Of a DNA stretch of 64,000 nt, positions 46,591 to 57,045 are shown one piece after another. This DNA comes from Fragilariopsis cylindrus CCMP1102. Lineage: Eukaryota; Bacillariophyta; Bacillariophyceae; Bacillariales; Bacillariaceae. The translations under genes were made by a program, and so were the position numbers. Numbering within the stretch: position 1 is the first letter of the stretch; the number at the start of each line of letters is the position of its first letter. The notes under the pieces were generated by a model. The model was not told where the DNA came from. It saw nothing but the letters and a program-made list of their open reading frames with translations, and made no database searches. The stretch is from contig FMBT01000440.1 in assembly GCA_900095095.1 (NCBI GenBank), positions 42,151 through 106,150 on the forward strand, read 5' to 3'.

Positions 46591-46849
46591 AAACCATCAT
46601 AATACAACACCTAACCCCAGCAATAATTTGGAATGTGTAGAATTGTGTGGGATAGGTAGTCCAGAAGGTTTGAGGAGCTACCATACAGTTAAAAATTCCA
46701 TCAATTGATGGTACTTGACTGCATTCTTTGCGTTGTAGGGTGTAAGACCAAGACCATCTGTGCGGGGACGGGCAAAAGTCACACAGGGACAAAAACGTAT
46801 CCACCTCCCCACAGAACACGCAACACACACGGCTGCTGCATCATTTATT

Positions 46850-47950
46850 ACCTCTCTAGTTAGTGGTATTAAATCTTCCTCCTACTTTGCTGCTACATAC
46901 CACATGCTGGTAGGCAGCTTGATTTAGTTTATATCTGGTAGACAGTATTATATGGCATGCTTGTACTAAATCTACTACCATCACTAGAAACCCATACATA
47001 GGTTTTTTGTTGCTGCAGCTTTCTTTAGTTTATCTTGTGGACAATAATACTATATGTCAAGGTGTAATATCGGCACCACCTTTAGTTTGTCTGGTGGTAG
47101 ATGCAATACACACATTATAGGCACCAATACAACAAAGAGACAATATAGCTGCAGATTAAGTCTACCAGATAGATAACAAGTAGTACACATGGTAATATGC
47201 AATATAAGGAGTAGTTTTGTTTTTTTAGGTGGTAGATGCAATATCACACTACACTACTACTGGCTACAGTACAGTAATGTTTTTTTGCTGCAGCTTTAAT
47301 TTTACCTGGTATTAAAGGAAGGTAAACTAAAATACATCATCTCAAACTGTGGATGATGTGAGGTGTTGTTGAGGTTTTGGTTTTGTACATCCCTGGCAGG
47401 TGCAAGGTGAATTTTATTAACACATTATTATACCACCATCACACACACACACACACACACACACACTGCTGCTGCTGCATCATTTTTTATTACCTCACTG
47501 GTTAATGGTAATAAATAATCCCCCGTTAGGTGCTACCTACCACATGCTTTTGTACTGAGGCAATAAATACCTCACTGCTACTGCTGGTAAGAATGAAGCA
47601 GTAGGATAATGTTGCTGCAGTTTTACTTTATCTGGTATAAGATAATGTACATAGGAAGGTACATGAAAATGTAAGATTTCAAATGGGTAACAATACAACA
47701 ATGAGATAATTTTGCATCATCTCAAACTGCAGATAATGTGAAGTGTGGAAGGAGAATTCTGGTGACACATTATTATACCAACATTACACACACACACTGC
47801 TGCTGCATCATTTATTATCTCACTATTCAATGATATTAAATCCTCCCCTTACTTTGGTGCTACCATGCTTTTGTACTAATGCTGCTACCATTATAACAAC
47901 CAGCAGATAAGAATTTTGCTGCTGATAATACATTGGAAATTGGAATGATA
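46850..47950. repeat. Diverged relatives of the 450-bp satellite
   Basis: Blocks typical of the right-hand satellite recur in the same order: CTGCTGCATCATTTATTACC, CTACCACATGCT and CACACACACA runs at 47442-47465, then again from 47785. Unit boundaries are blurred. The open frames at 46589-46828 and 47050-47247 (-) lie in or next to this zone and are not called. Confidence 0.6.
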
Positions 47951-48029
47951 CAACATCACATTATGTACCAACATTCAATCATAGATTATCCAGTCACACA
48001 CACCATGATATCTACTCAAAGCAGACAAA

Positions 48030-48390
48030 ATTATGGTGTCAGTAGGAGGCACACACAATGTTCTAGTACAATAATATGTGGTTGATGGTGCATCAAACCC
48101 ACCTGATGTTATCCTCTGCATCCCTTTCAAATGAGATATTTTGTTGTTCAGTTCTGATCAAAAATCATATATAGTTTGTGTGCCTGCCGTAACAGTGAAT
48201 CGAATTTTATGCCGCAACCACAGGTATAGAAAAGTTGTAGGAGGCACACACAATGTTCTAGTACACTATATATGGATGATAGTGCACCCAGCCCATCTGA
48301 TGTTGTCCTCTGCAACCCTTTCAAATGAGATATTTTGTTGTTCAGTTCTGATCAGAAATCATATAATTTGTGTGCCTGCTCTAGTGCTAG
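48030..48390 (-). repeat. R190 units, reverse orientation
   Basis: Two units show the reverse landmarks CCTTTCAAATGAGATATTTTG at about 48123 and 48318, spaced about 195 bp. Confidence 0.85.
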
Positions 48391-49400
48391 AAGTTTAGTG
48401 TTTGAATACATGTTACCAATGTCAATAAACATGTATATTAGGTTGGGTAGTATTGACTGACATCATCATGAGTAAGTTGCACCAATATCATTGTTTACTT
48501 ATGCACACATCCTGCAGATTGATTTCTCGATGTATTATTTGAGGACTTTGAATATCATGCATTTATATGAATTGTTGCAGTTTTTATGCATTTTGGCTGG
48601 AGGAAGTGTTTGCAGTCCTGTGCATGGATGTTCTGCTGGTGGTATTGATTGACATTGTCATGAGTAACCTGTACAAATAGCATTGTTTACTTAAGAACTT
48701 GCCCCACACAACGATTATTTGAGAATTTTGATTATCTTGGATTCCTATGAAAGGTTAGCAAGGAGAATAGAGCATAACATTAGTACAGAGACAATATTGC
48801 TACAGAATGCATACACTGGCCGATGGTGTGGAGGCAGGTTGGACAGTTTTTCATCCACTCCAAGCAAAGCATACTGTACAACAGTACTGAGATGCATTCT
48901 GGATCAGTTGCGGGTGTTGGGTTGGTTTGGCATTTGGTATTATTGTACTATTGGTTGATTCTATATTGTAATATTGATTAGTGTATTGGCATTACCATGC
49001 GGTGAGAGGAACTTGTGTTGATTGTTGAAAGAGTTTTGAGTGTAGGGGTAATGAATGGTTCATCCTTGACCTTGATGTGTGTTTCAGTTAGTACTTTTTG
49101 TACATGCGTTGTGGTTTTGCTGTTTGTGTTGGCGGCGGCTGTCAGAGCGGTCGGATTCTTGGCACGTTTGTTGAACGTTGGTATAGATACGCACCATGAT
49201 CATAATCATTTGCGTACATATGTTCACAGGGGCAAAGCCAACATTGGAAAATTGTGTGTAGGTCAAAATTCAAAAACTTCGATGCTTCAAAAGTGATGAT
49301 TCAAAATGCGCGCAGGTTAACAGGCCCTTCAGCCCCTATCCAAACTAGTCCTAATTTGAACATACCTTCACAACGGAAAATGTGGATTAGTCTTCAACTG
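48391..49400. other. Unassigned stretch within a repeat cluster
   Basis: An AC- and TG-rich region with open frames at 48719-48958 and 49015-49296 (the latter with a hydrophobic segment V-V-L-L-F-V-L-A-A-A-V), but no family I recognise and no start or splice context. Two paragraphs of similar sequence (48420-48520 and 48640-48700, each with TTGACATTGTCATGAGTAA-type text) suggest a local duplication. Confidence 0.4.
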
Positions 49401-50845
49401 CAGGACCAAAAATGCTGCGGAAGGGTAAGTACAGCTTCAAATGCACTATGTGCAGACTCATGCACCCAACAAAAAAGAAGTTCTCCCTTGCATCCATTCA
49501 AAAAAAGAAGTTCCGTACCTATTTTGCTCCAAAAATACCACTACTTTTTGGCACGCATACATACCCCACCCAAATCTACATTTCTCTTCAACCACACATG
49601 CAAAAAAGTGATAGGAGGATTAGGCAAGGTCCTCATACATTATGTGGAGGCTGGTGCACCCAAAGAAAACAAAGTTCTCTCTTGGATCCATTCCATATAA
49701 GATTTTTTGTGGTGCATTTTGTCCCAAATCAGGTTAGGATTGATTTGAGTGCATACCTACCCCAGCCAAATCTACATTTCTCTTCAACCAAGGACACAAA
49801 AAAGTGATAGGAGGTTTAGACAAGATCCTCATACACTATTACTTGTGGATAGAAACCATTATCATCCCAACCCACCATTATTTTGGATGTAATTGCAGCA
49901 TACCCCTGTTTTCAAAAATATTTCATAATATAAAATGCAGTCAAGGACCGTACTTAAAATAATAACTGTGGGCTGATTTATGCTCCAAAACAAATTTTGA
50001 CATGTATTTTCACACAAATACTCATAAATTAAACTAACCCACCTAAAGCTGAAACCATTGGGGCGTCTGGTCCATATGCTACATCTTGTGCAAAATTATT
50101 TTAAGTGGATTTTAGCTAAAGTAGGGTATTTATTTATTTTTGGTCCTTCACGAAGAAAGTAAACCCCTGGTCAAATCCACTGACTTGCATACATATAAAT
50201 ATTAAGCATATAATGGGTTCCATGATTTTATTTTCCGAAAAAAGTTTTTCTAGCAAAAATAATAGCCGCATCAAATTAACTAGTAACATGGTGCGTAAGA
50301 GGCTGGTCAGCGTACAGGAATGTGTACATGAAATGAAAGAGTGCCTACCACATATTTTACGACCAGTATTTTTTACACACATGATAAGGTAGAGGAACTC
50401 GCGTTGACAAAAAAAAAGCATTTTCCTGGAAGTTCTACCCTGCTTTGTGGTCAGAACAAGATATCTCATAAAAAGATGCTGTGTGCTGTGTGTGAGCCTA
50501 CATTGTGAGATACTACTAGTAGGCTTACAAGACTAAGGAATACAATATTTCTCCATTCAATAGATCAATTGTAAACTTCATAGTCAATTTTTCCAAAAAA
50601 ATGACTTGTCAGGTGTATATATTTGATGCTAAAGTTGCTATTATATACTACACTAACAAATACTAGTAAAATTTGGGCATGATTTAGTTTTTATATTGGC
50701 ATATTTGGGCATTATTTAGTGTTTATACAGGCATATTTGGGCATTATTTAGTTTTTATTGGTACTAATATCACGTAACAAACACATCTTGTTAACAAATA
50801 CATCAGACCGGTTTACACGGTATGTATTTGTTAACGCGAGCAGAC
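49400..50845. mobile_element. R190-family element copy with intact right terminus
   Basis: 49400-49830 holds diverged R190-like units, 49850-50165 the central module in inverted order compared with 36376-36680, and 50480-50760 the subterminal region with three GGGCAT.ATTTAGT motifs. The right terminus at 50823-50845 contains TGTATTTGTTAACGCG. A second, internal copy of the TTGTTAACAAATACAT sequence at about 50788 suggests a nested or duplicated end. Confidence 0.68.
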
Positions 50846-50955
50846 TTGTAAGTAACGAAAGATGAGATCATTGACCCAAACGAAGTCGACAATTTGACAA
50901 TCCAGTGAAAGACACATAAATGTGTTAACAAAATGCGCAAATAAGAGAAAGCATT

Positions 50956-53793
50956 ATGTTGAGAGCAACGGCTGGTCTTACTACAAATAACAACAGCAAC
51001 AGCAACAGCAACAGCAATTATGTTATTCTCAATAATGTTCGAACCACTACTATGAAAAGAGGAAGAGGAGACGGGGCGGGAGGAAGATATAACAATACTA
51101 TGCTCAATAGGATAATGATGCTAGTACTTGTCATCATTACAATCGTATACAATGTCTCGTACCGGCCTCGATCGTATCTGTATGATGATAATACTGATAC
51201 TGATACTGATATTGATATTGATATTGATATTGATACAATCAAAGGTAGCGACAGAGAAAGTAATAAAAATCGTAACGAATGGATCGGTACGATTCTTAGT
51301 ACTAAATCTAAATCTAACATGAACATGAACAATAACAGTAACACTAATCAGAACAAAAGAAAAAGTATCAACGATGTCGTCATGCAAGATTTAGTACAAT
51401 TTCCTACCGGATGGGATCATCATTACAGTGATGGTAATAATGGTGGTACTAGTATGAAAAAGAATACCTTGAATGCAGATGATGATGATGATAATGATGA
51501 TGATACCAAGAAAAAGAAAAACGCAGCGGCGATGACAATGACGAAACAGAAACATTCGGTGGAATATTATATGCAACGCTTGTGTCCGGAGGTTGTCGCA
51601 CATTTTCAGAAATTTCCATCGTTTTCACAATTATCACCATCATCATCCTCAACAAAGAAGCCAGAAACACCAATCTATCCCTTTTCGACGACCGAATATC
51701 TGGTCCGAGGTGTCTGTACCTTACAAATATTGCAATTTGTGATGGCCTCGGTATTACAAACCCATCGGTTGTATTTATATGCCGGATCACAACTCGGTGC
51801 TATATTACACGGACAACCCATACCGTGGGATGATGATATTGATGTCATTATGGACTTGCAGTACACCCAACAATTGTATCAATTATGTCGTGGTGAGGAG
51901 GGGTATCCGATTACGATTGCGGGGACGATGGCATCGGAATCCGAATCGGAATCGATGTTGGACGGTGCTGCTACTGCTGCTGCTGCGGTGACGTTGCATT
52001 GTTTTCAAGGGAAAAATGCCTTAAAAGTGTATTTAAAACTGAAGGGTGTGGATACCATCAAACCCACCTCCAATCTGGTCCAACATTGGTCACCCTTTAT
52101 TGACTTATTTTCGTTTCGTCTACGTCGACGGACGACACATGACAATACTACTACCACGATCGTAGAAGAAACTTCCCCCACCGGACTCACGACCGATAAA
52201 GCAACGTGGCCGTTCCTTTCGGAATCGTATCCCGTCCAAGATTTTTTTCCCACCCGGCCGTATTATTTTGGTGGCATCTACCTTTTGGGTCCCACACGAC
52301 GATTAAGCGAACAACGGTATACAATGAATTCCTGCCAAACCGGATTTTGGAATCATCGGTTAGAATTACCCTCGGTCTTTTCAGCATCGCAATATTTAGA
52401 TTGTAACATCCTGCAACACCAACAACAATTCCCATTTGTTGTCAAGGTGGGGGGAGGTGGTGATGATAATAATAGTAATAATAATAATAATAAGAAGAAG
52501 AAAAGTGAAGATGAAATTATAAATCGGTATTATATTTCCAATGCCAAGAATGATGATAATGACGATACTGATAATAGAGTATTTGTGTATCCGGAAATGG
52601 GTACCATCATACCATCGAAACTACATCCGATTATTGAGAAAACAACATTACAGCAACGTCAGAAATGGTACAAAGATATTCGATCAGCATCAAGTGAGAA
52701 GAAGAAGAAGAAGGATTCAAGGACGAAAGGGCAAATTTTGACGGATAGTTTGTTACCGGAATTGAATATAATTGACGTGGATAATACTATTTCCGATCAC
52801 ACACACCGATGTAGTGGTAAAACATTGCGTGTCGTGGAATATAATGCCGAACGTGGTAAGTGGTGGTTGTTATCATCACAATATGTCCAACTATTGCGGC
52901 AAGCTGATATTATCCTATTAAATGAAATGGATGTCGGCATGAGCCGTACCGATCAACAGCATACAGCACGACAAATGGCATACTTTTTACAAATGAATTA
53001 TGTTTGGGGTATCGAATTTATTGAATTAACACATGGTACCAAAATAGAACAGCAACAACAACAACAACAGTATCAACATAATACCATGGATAAGGATGAG
53101 AATACGGTGAAAGCTACGCAACCACTCCTGGATAATCTTTATGGTTTGCACGGGAATGCTATATTAAGCCGTTGTGGTCCAATCGTAGATCCGGTAATAT
53201 TCCGTGATCCACTCCATGACGACTATTATTCCACTACCTCTACCTTCAAAAATGCTGGGGGATATGAACGACGTTTAGGTGGACGGATGGGTTTGTTTGG
53301 ACGGATCCAAATCGAAATCGACAGCGACAAGAACGACGGCAACGCTTCTGCTTCTGCTGCTGGTGGTGGTGGTGGTGGTGCTGGTACTACTAGTATGATG
53401 ACAATTGTTGTGGGAAGTATTCATAAATTAGGGGAACAAAATACAAATATTCATCATCAACAAAATTTAGAAAAATTACAACACTATATTGGTACCTCCT
53501 CTGTTGTGATGGGTGGTGATCAAAATCCGGAACACCTTGTTCGGTCGTTCGTAGGAATCGATGGCTTCCGCGTGGTACAGGATCGTCAAAATACGTGGCC
53601 AGCGTCGTGTGATGGATACGGAACACAGCGAGGGGATCAAATCCTAACGAATATGAAGCAAGTAGTTGACAGTGATAGTGGTCGTGGTACAGAACCAACC
53701 ACCATATTACCATGTATTCGTAATTACGGTGTTGGGATTAACATTGGTAATCATGCGTTAACATCGGTCGTACTTCAAACACCAAACAGTTAA
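50956..53793 (+). CDS. Membrane-anchored LicD nucleotidyltransferase fused to an EEP-family phosphatase domain
   Basis: One exon, 945 residues. A membrane segment at about 35-58 (IMMLVLVIITIVYNVSY) after a short basic tail gives a type II, probably Golgi, topology. Residues about 255-480 are a LicD domain: G-S-Q-L-G-A-I-L-H-G, then I-P-W-D-D-D-I-D near 289, the metal-binding Asp cluster of enzymes that attach phosphocholine or similar phosphodiester groups to glycans. After Asn/Lys-rich linkers, residues about 622-940 form an endonuclease/exonuclease/phosphatase fold: V-V-E-Y-N-A-E-R-G, L-L-N-E-M-D near 655, G-N-A-I-L-S-R, G-S-I-H-K-L-G, G-G-D-Q-N near 852 and G-N-H-A-L near 932. In the last motif the usual Asp before His is Asn, so activity may be changed. 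I infer one polypeptide that adds and hydrolyses phosphodiester groups on glycans. Its ATG lies about 110 bp from a mobile-element end. Confidence 0.85.
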   Translation: MLRATAGLTTNNNSNSNSNSNYVILNNVRTTTMKRGRGDGAGGRYNNTMLNRIMMLVLVIITIVYNVSYRPRSYLYDDNTDTDTDIDIDIDIDTIKGSDRESNKNRNEWIGTILSTKSKSNMNMNNNSNTNQNKRKSINDVVMQDLVQFPTGWDHHYSDGNNGGTSMKKNTLNADDDDDNDDDTKKKKNAAAMTMTKQKHSVEYYMQRLCPEVVAHFQKFPSFSQLSPSSSSTKKPETPIYPFSTTEYLVRGVCTLQILQFVMASVLQTHRLYLYAGSQLGAILHGQPIPWDDDIDVIMDLQYTQQLYQLCRGEEGYPITIAGTMASESESESMLDGAATAAAAVTLHCFQGKNALKVYLKLKGVDTIKPTSNLVQHWSPFIDLFSFRLRRRTTHDNTTTTIVEETSPTGLTTDKATWPFLSESYPVQDFFPTRPYYFGGIYLLGPTRRLSEQRYTMNSCQTGFWNHRLELPSVFSASQYLDCNILQHQQQFPFVVKVGGGGDDNNSNNNNNKKKKSEDEIINRYYISNAKNDDNDDTDNRVFVYPEMGTIIPSKLHPIIEKTTLQQRQKWYKDIRSASSEKKKKKDSRTKGQILTDSLLPELNIIDVDNTISDHTHRCSGKTLRVVEYNAERGKWWLLSSQYVQLLRQADIILLNEMDVGMSRTDQQHTARQMAYFLQMNYVWGIEFIELTHGTKIEQQQQQQQYQHNTMDKDENTVKATQPLLDNLYGLHGNAILSRCGPIVDPVIFRDPLHDDYYSTTSTFKNAGGYERRLGGRMGLFGRIQIEIDSDKNDGNASASAAGGGGGGAGTTSMMTIVVGSIHKLGEQNTNIHHQQNLEKLQHYIGTSSVVMGGDQNPEHLVRSFVGIDGFRVVQDRQNTWPASCDGYGTQRGDQILTNMKQVVDSDSGRGTEPTTILPCIRNYGVGINIGNHALTSVVLQTPNS

Positions 53794-54084
53794 TAATGAT
53801 GCATGATAACGACGACGACAAAAGCAGCAATAGCAAAAGATGAGATAGAACTAAAGTTTTTTCCTTGCCGAATGATGCATCCATTTGTAATTAATATAAG
53901 GTGTTTCTATTATTTTCTCCTTACTGATACTGTTGCCCTGATAAATAAATAATACATATAATTCTTACTCAACAACGTTGTCACTATTATACTACAGTAT
54001 ACTTTCTAAATCTTCTACCAACATTTTCCTGTTATCATTTATCATTGTTATACGGCAATGCTATAACCCACGTTATTTTAGCAT
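53794..54084. other. Intergenic region
   Basis: 3' flank of the LicD fusion gene; nothing notable. Confidence 0.5.
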
Positions 54085-54346
54085 TATATAGGCCTATAGA
54101 CCCGGACCCGAGCATCTAGGTTAGGGGTTAGGGTTGGTGGGTTAGGGTGCTTAGGGTTGTTTTGCTGCATTTCACTGTAATATATAGTGGAAGAACTATA
54201 TCGTGAACTCCCAATAGTCTAATCGTTAGTAGAGAAATTTGAAGGAGGATTTTTTGACTTAAAAAAAAGAAATTTAGTAAACGTTTTGGAGGAAAAAAAA
54301 TAGAATAAAATTATAAAACACTATGCCACAGCCAGTACTTCAATAT
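54085..54346 (+). repeat. 262-bp direct repeat, copy 1, with TTAGGG-like motifs
   Basis: This copy begins TTATATAGGCCTATAGACCC and ends CCAGTACTTCAATAT. Near its start it contains GGTTAGGGGTTAGGGTTGG and GGTTAGGGTGCTTAGGG. The second copy, at 55169-55430, is almost identical and in the same orientation, 1084 bp away. Confidence 0.95.
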
Positions 54347-54384
54347 CCATGGTGATTTTTAAAAACTGCCCGCGGTTTTCAAAA

Positions 54385-54416
54385 AAAAATGAAAACTGTA
54401 TTCGGTTTTCATTTTT
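54385..54416. terminator. Strong hairpin between converging genes
   Basis: AAAAATGAAAAC and GTTTTCATTTTT form a perfect 12-bp stem around an 8-base loop. It sits between the stop codons of two converging genes and could mark the 3' end of the acidic-protein transcript, but this is inference. Confidence 0.35.
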
Positions 54417-54712
54417 AGAGAATTTTTGAATCTCTAGTACTGAAATTCCTGTACAATCCTACGCATAAAATGTTTTTAAGGGGTACACGAATTTTCATTT
54501 AGGAAATACTCACTTATCAATCGACTTATCATTCAAGAATCTTTTTTTTATATTAGATCGAATGACATGTCAACGAATACCCGAACACCACAAACAACAC
54601 GAAATACATCCAATAGACGTATACATTGCATAAAAAGGAATAGATCGATCAATTATTTAACTTATTTTCCTTTAATTAATTGATTAAAAGATAGAATATG
54701 ACAATGATAGTC

Positions 54713-55165
54713 TTATTCTAGTAAGTTAGGACTACGGAGAGACATCATATGCATCTTCTGCGAGAGGTGATAGTCCTCCTCGTACTCATTGTCAATGTCA
54801 ACCTGGACGGTAGGCAATTCACTGACATGATCTTCTTCTTCTTCTGCCTCACCATCATCAGTAGAATCATCGTCATCGTCATCATCATCAGCGTCAGCAT
54901 CAGAAGGAACTCGACGTTGTGGAAGAGGACTAGATAGATCATCTCCGTCATCATCATCTTCTTCTTCTTTAATGATAGGATTCCCCTTGACATACTTCTT
55001 GATCGCATCATTGATCATTTTTTCCATGCATTGAGCAAGGAACAAATCAACGATAGGATTGCCACCATCAACGTCGGCAGCACCACCACCACCACCATCT
55101 TCACTCGATGGTTCGATACTGACAGTAATACTGCCAGTTACTTTAACAGAAAAGGATGTCTTCAT
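54713..55165 (-). CDS. Small acidic protein between direct repeats
   Basis: The frame codes for 150 residues. Residues 1-20 have a beta-like alternating pattern (S-F-S-V-K-V-T-G-S-I-T-V-S-I), followed by a Gly/Asp-rich linker, a helical segment at about 37-60 (D-L-F-L-A-Q-C-M-E-K-M-I) and two long acidic stretches, the second with eight consecutive Asp. There is no signal peptide or membrane segment. The ATG is 3 bp from one 262-bp direct repeat and the stop is about 366 bp from the other. Base use is richer in GAT/GAA repeats than in its neighbours, as expected from the acidic tracts. Family not recognised; it may be a real gene carried in a duplicated segment or a chance frame. Confidence 0.55.
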   Translation of the reverse strand: MKTSFSVKVTGSITVSIEPSSEDGGGGGAADVDGGNPIVDLFLAQCMEKMINDAIKKYVKGNPIIKEEEDDDDGDDLSSPLPQRRVPSDADADDDDDDDDSTDDGEAEEEEDHVSELPTVQVDIDNEYEEDYHLSQKMHMMSLRSPNLLE

Positions 55166-55168
55166 TTT

Positions 55169-55430
55169 TATATAGGCCTATAGACCCGGACCCGAGCATC
55201 TAGGTTAGGGGTTAGGGTTGGTGGGTTAGGGTGCTTAGGGTTGTTTTGCTGCATTTCACTGTAATATATAGTGGAAGAACTATATCGTGAACTCCCAATA
55301 GTCTAATCATTAGTAGAGAAATTTGAAGGAGGATTTTTTTACTTAAAAAAAGAAATTTAGTAGACGTTTTGGAGGGAAAAAAAATAGAATAAAATTATAA
55401 AACACTATGCCACAGCCAGTACTTCAATAT
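55169..55430 (+). repeat. 262-bp direct repeat, copy 2, with TTAGGG-like motifs
   Basis: Matches copy 1 at 54085-54346 across its full length with only a few differences. Confidence 0.95.
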
Positions 55431-55794
55431 GCAAGGCAATGGTAAAACTGTATCAATTTCCTACACTAGTAGTATGCATTAAAGTAATATAAAGATGTGA
55501 ATTTTTTCTAGTTTTAAATTTATATATCCTTTATGTGTTCTACTATAGAGCATAAGCACTAGATTGAGCATGGAACGTTTGCAACGATAGTAGTATAATT
55601 TTTGTGATGTGAACAACAGCAATTACCCCCGCACTGCACTTCTTTTTCATTCTAAGGAGCCACTGTGAATGGAACTATATATTCACCAACATAATTACAA
55701 ATATCACCAAACCCTTTCAATCTAAGTTGCCACTATAACGTTTGCTCAAAGTTGCAAATTAGATGGCCAATAATTAGTTCAAAGTCGTCACTTG
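55431..55794. other. Spacer with relatives of the 233-bp repeat
   Basis: Between 55610 and 55740 blocks such as GCACTTCTTTTTCATTCTAA and GCCACTGTGAATG match the 233-bp array. No gene is seen. Confidence 0.55.
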
Positions 55795-55990
55795 TTAGCA
55801 GTTAGGATTAGCACGTCGGGTTAGCAGTTAGGGTTAGCACGTCGGGTTAGCAGTTAGGGTTAGCACGTTGGGTTAGCAGTTAGGGTTAGCACGTTGGGTT
55901 AGCAGTTAGGGTTAGCACGTTGGGTTAGCAGTTAGGGTTAGCACGTCAGGTTAGCAGTTAGGTTTAGCAGTTAGAGTTACCACTTACAGT
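55795..55990 (+). repeat. 26-bp array containing TTAGGG
   Basis: Six 26-bp units (starting 55795, 55821, 55847, 55873, 55899, 55925) each contain CAGTTAGGGTTAGCAC followed by GTCGGG or GTTGGG. Degenerate copies continue to about 55990. Confidence 0.95.
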
Positions 55991-56125
55991 TGGGGTTGGG
56001 GTTCTTAAACAGGTAACTGAAAACTGTAACCTGTACCGAGAACAAGAATATAGATGCAATACCCTCCCCCCCCCCCCATTTCCTTTTCAAAGCTTAGTCC
56101 TTGTAGGGGTACCTCCAAACTAGAC

Positions 56126-57045
56126 GATGTGCACGACAGGAACTATCACCACCAAAATGCACTTCTTTTTCATTTTAAGTTGCCACTGTAAATGAAACAT
56201 ATATTCACCACCATAATTACAATGATAAACATAGTCATAATAATAATGATCATAATATTATTATTGATGTGCACAACAGGAACTATCACCACCAAAATAC
56301 ACTTCTTTTTCATTCTAAGAAGCCACTGTGAATGAAAAATATATTCACCAACAATAAAAATAATAATCATTAATACTAATAATGATGTGCACGACAGCAA
56401 TTATCACCAAACCCTTTTCATTCTAAGTTGCCACTGTAAATGAAAAATATATTCATCGCCATAATTCCAATGATGAAAATAATAATAATATTATTATTGA
56501 TGTACGACAGGAACTATCACCACCAAAATGCACTTCTTTTTCATTCTAAGAAGCCACTGTAAATGAAAAATATATTCACCAACAATAAAAATAATAATTA
56601 TTAATACTAATAATGATGTGCACGACAGCAATTATCACCAAACCCTTTTCATTCTAAGTTGCCACTGTAAATGAAAAATATATTCATCGCCATAATTCCA
56701 ATGATGAAAATAATAATAATATTATTATTGATGTGCACGACAGGAACTATCACCACCAAAATGCACTTCTTTTTCATTCTAAGAAGCCACTGTAAATGAA
56801 AAATATATTCACCAACAATAAAAATAATAATTATTAATACTAATAATGATGTGCACGACAGCAATTATCACCAAACCCTTTTCATTCTAAGTTGCCACTG
56901 TAAATGAAAAATATATTCATCGCCATAATTCCAATGATGAAAATAATAATAATATTATTATTGATGTGCACGACAGGAACTATCACCACCAAAATGCACT
57001 TCTTTTTCATTTTAAGAAGCCACTGTGAATGAAAAATTGATACGC
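56126..57045. repeat. 233-bp tandem array, about four units
   Basis: GATGTGCACGACAGGAACT landmarks at about 56126, 56266, 56499, 56730 and 56963 give a 231-233 bp period for the full units. Each unit is itself two related halves of about 116 bp (GGAACTATCACCACC versus GCAATTATCACCAAA). Open frames at 56170-56400 and 56649-56864 (-) are nearly identical products of the repeat. Confidence 0.92.

Noticed and set aside
17622-50845. A single 33-kb mobile element carrying many host genes
   Set aside because: Other truncated ends and module copies lie inside it in mixed orientation, and the enclosed genes are ordinary intron-containing genes. Separate insertions explain the pattern more simply.
54085-55430. 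LTR retrotransposon
   Set aside because: The direct repeats are in LTR-like positions, but there is no TG...CA end pair, primer-binding site, polypurine tract or retroelement coding region between them.
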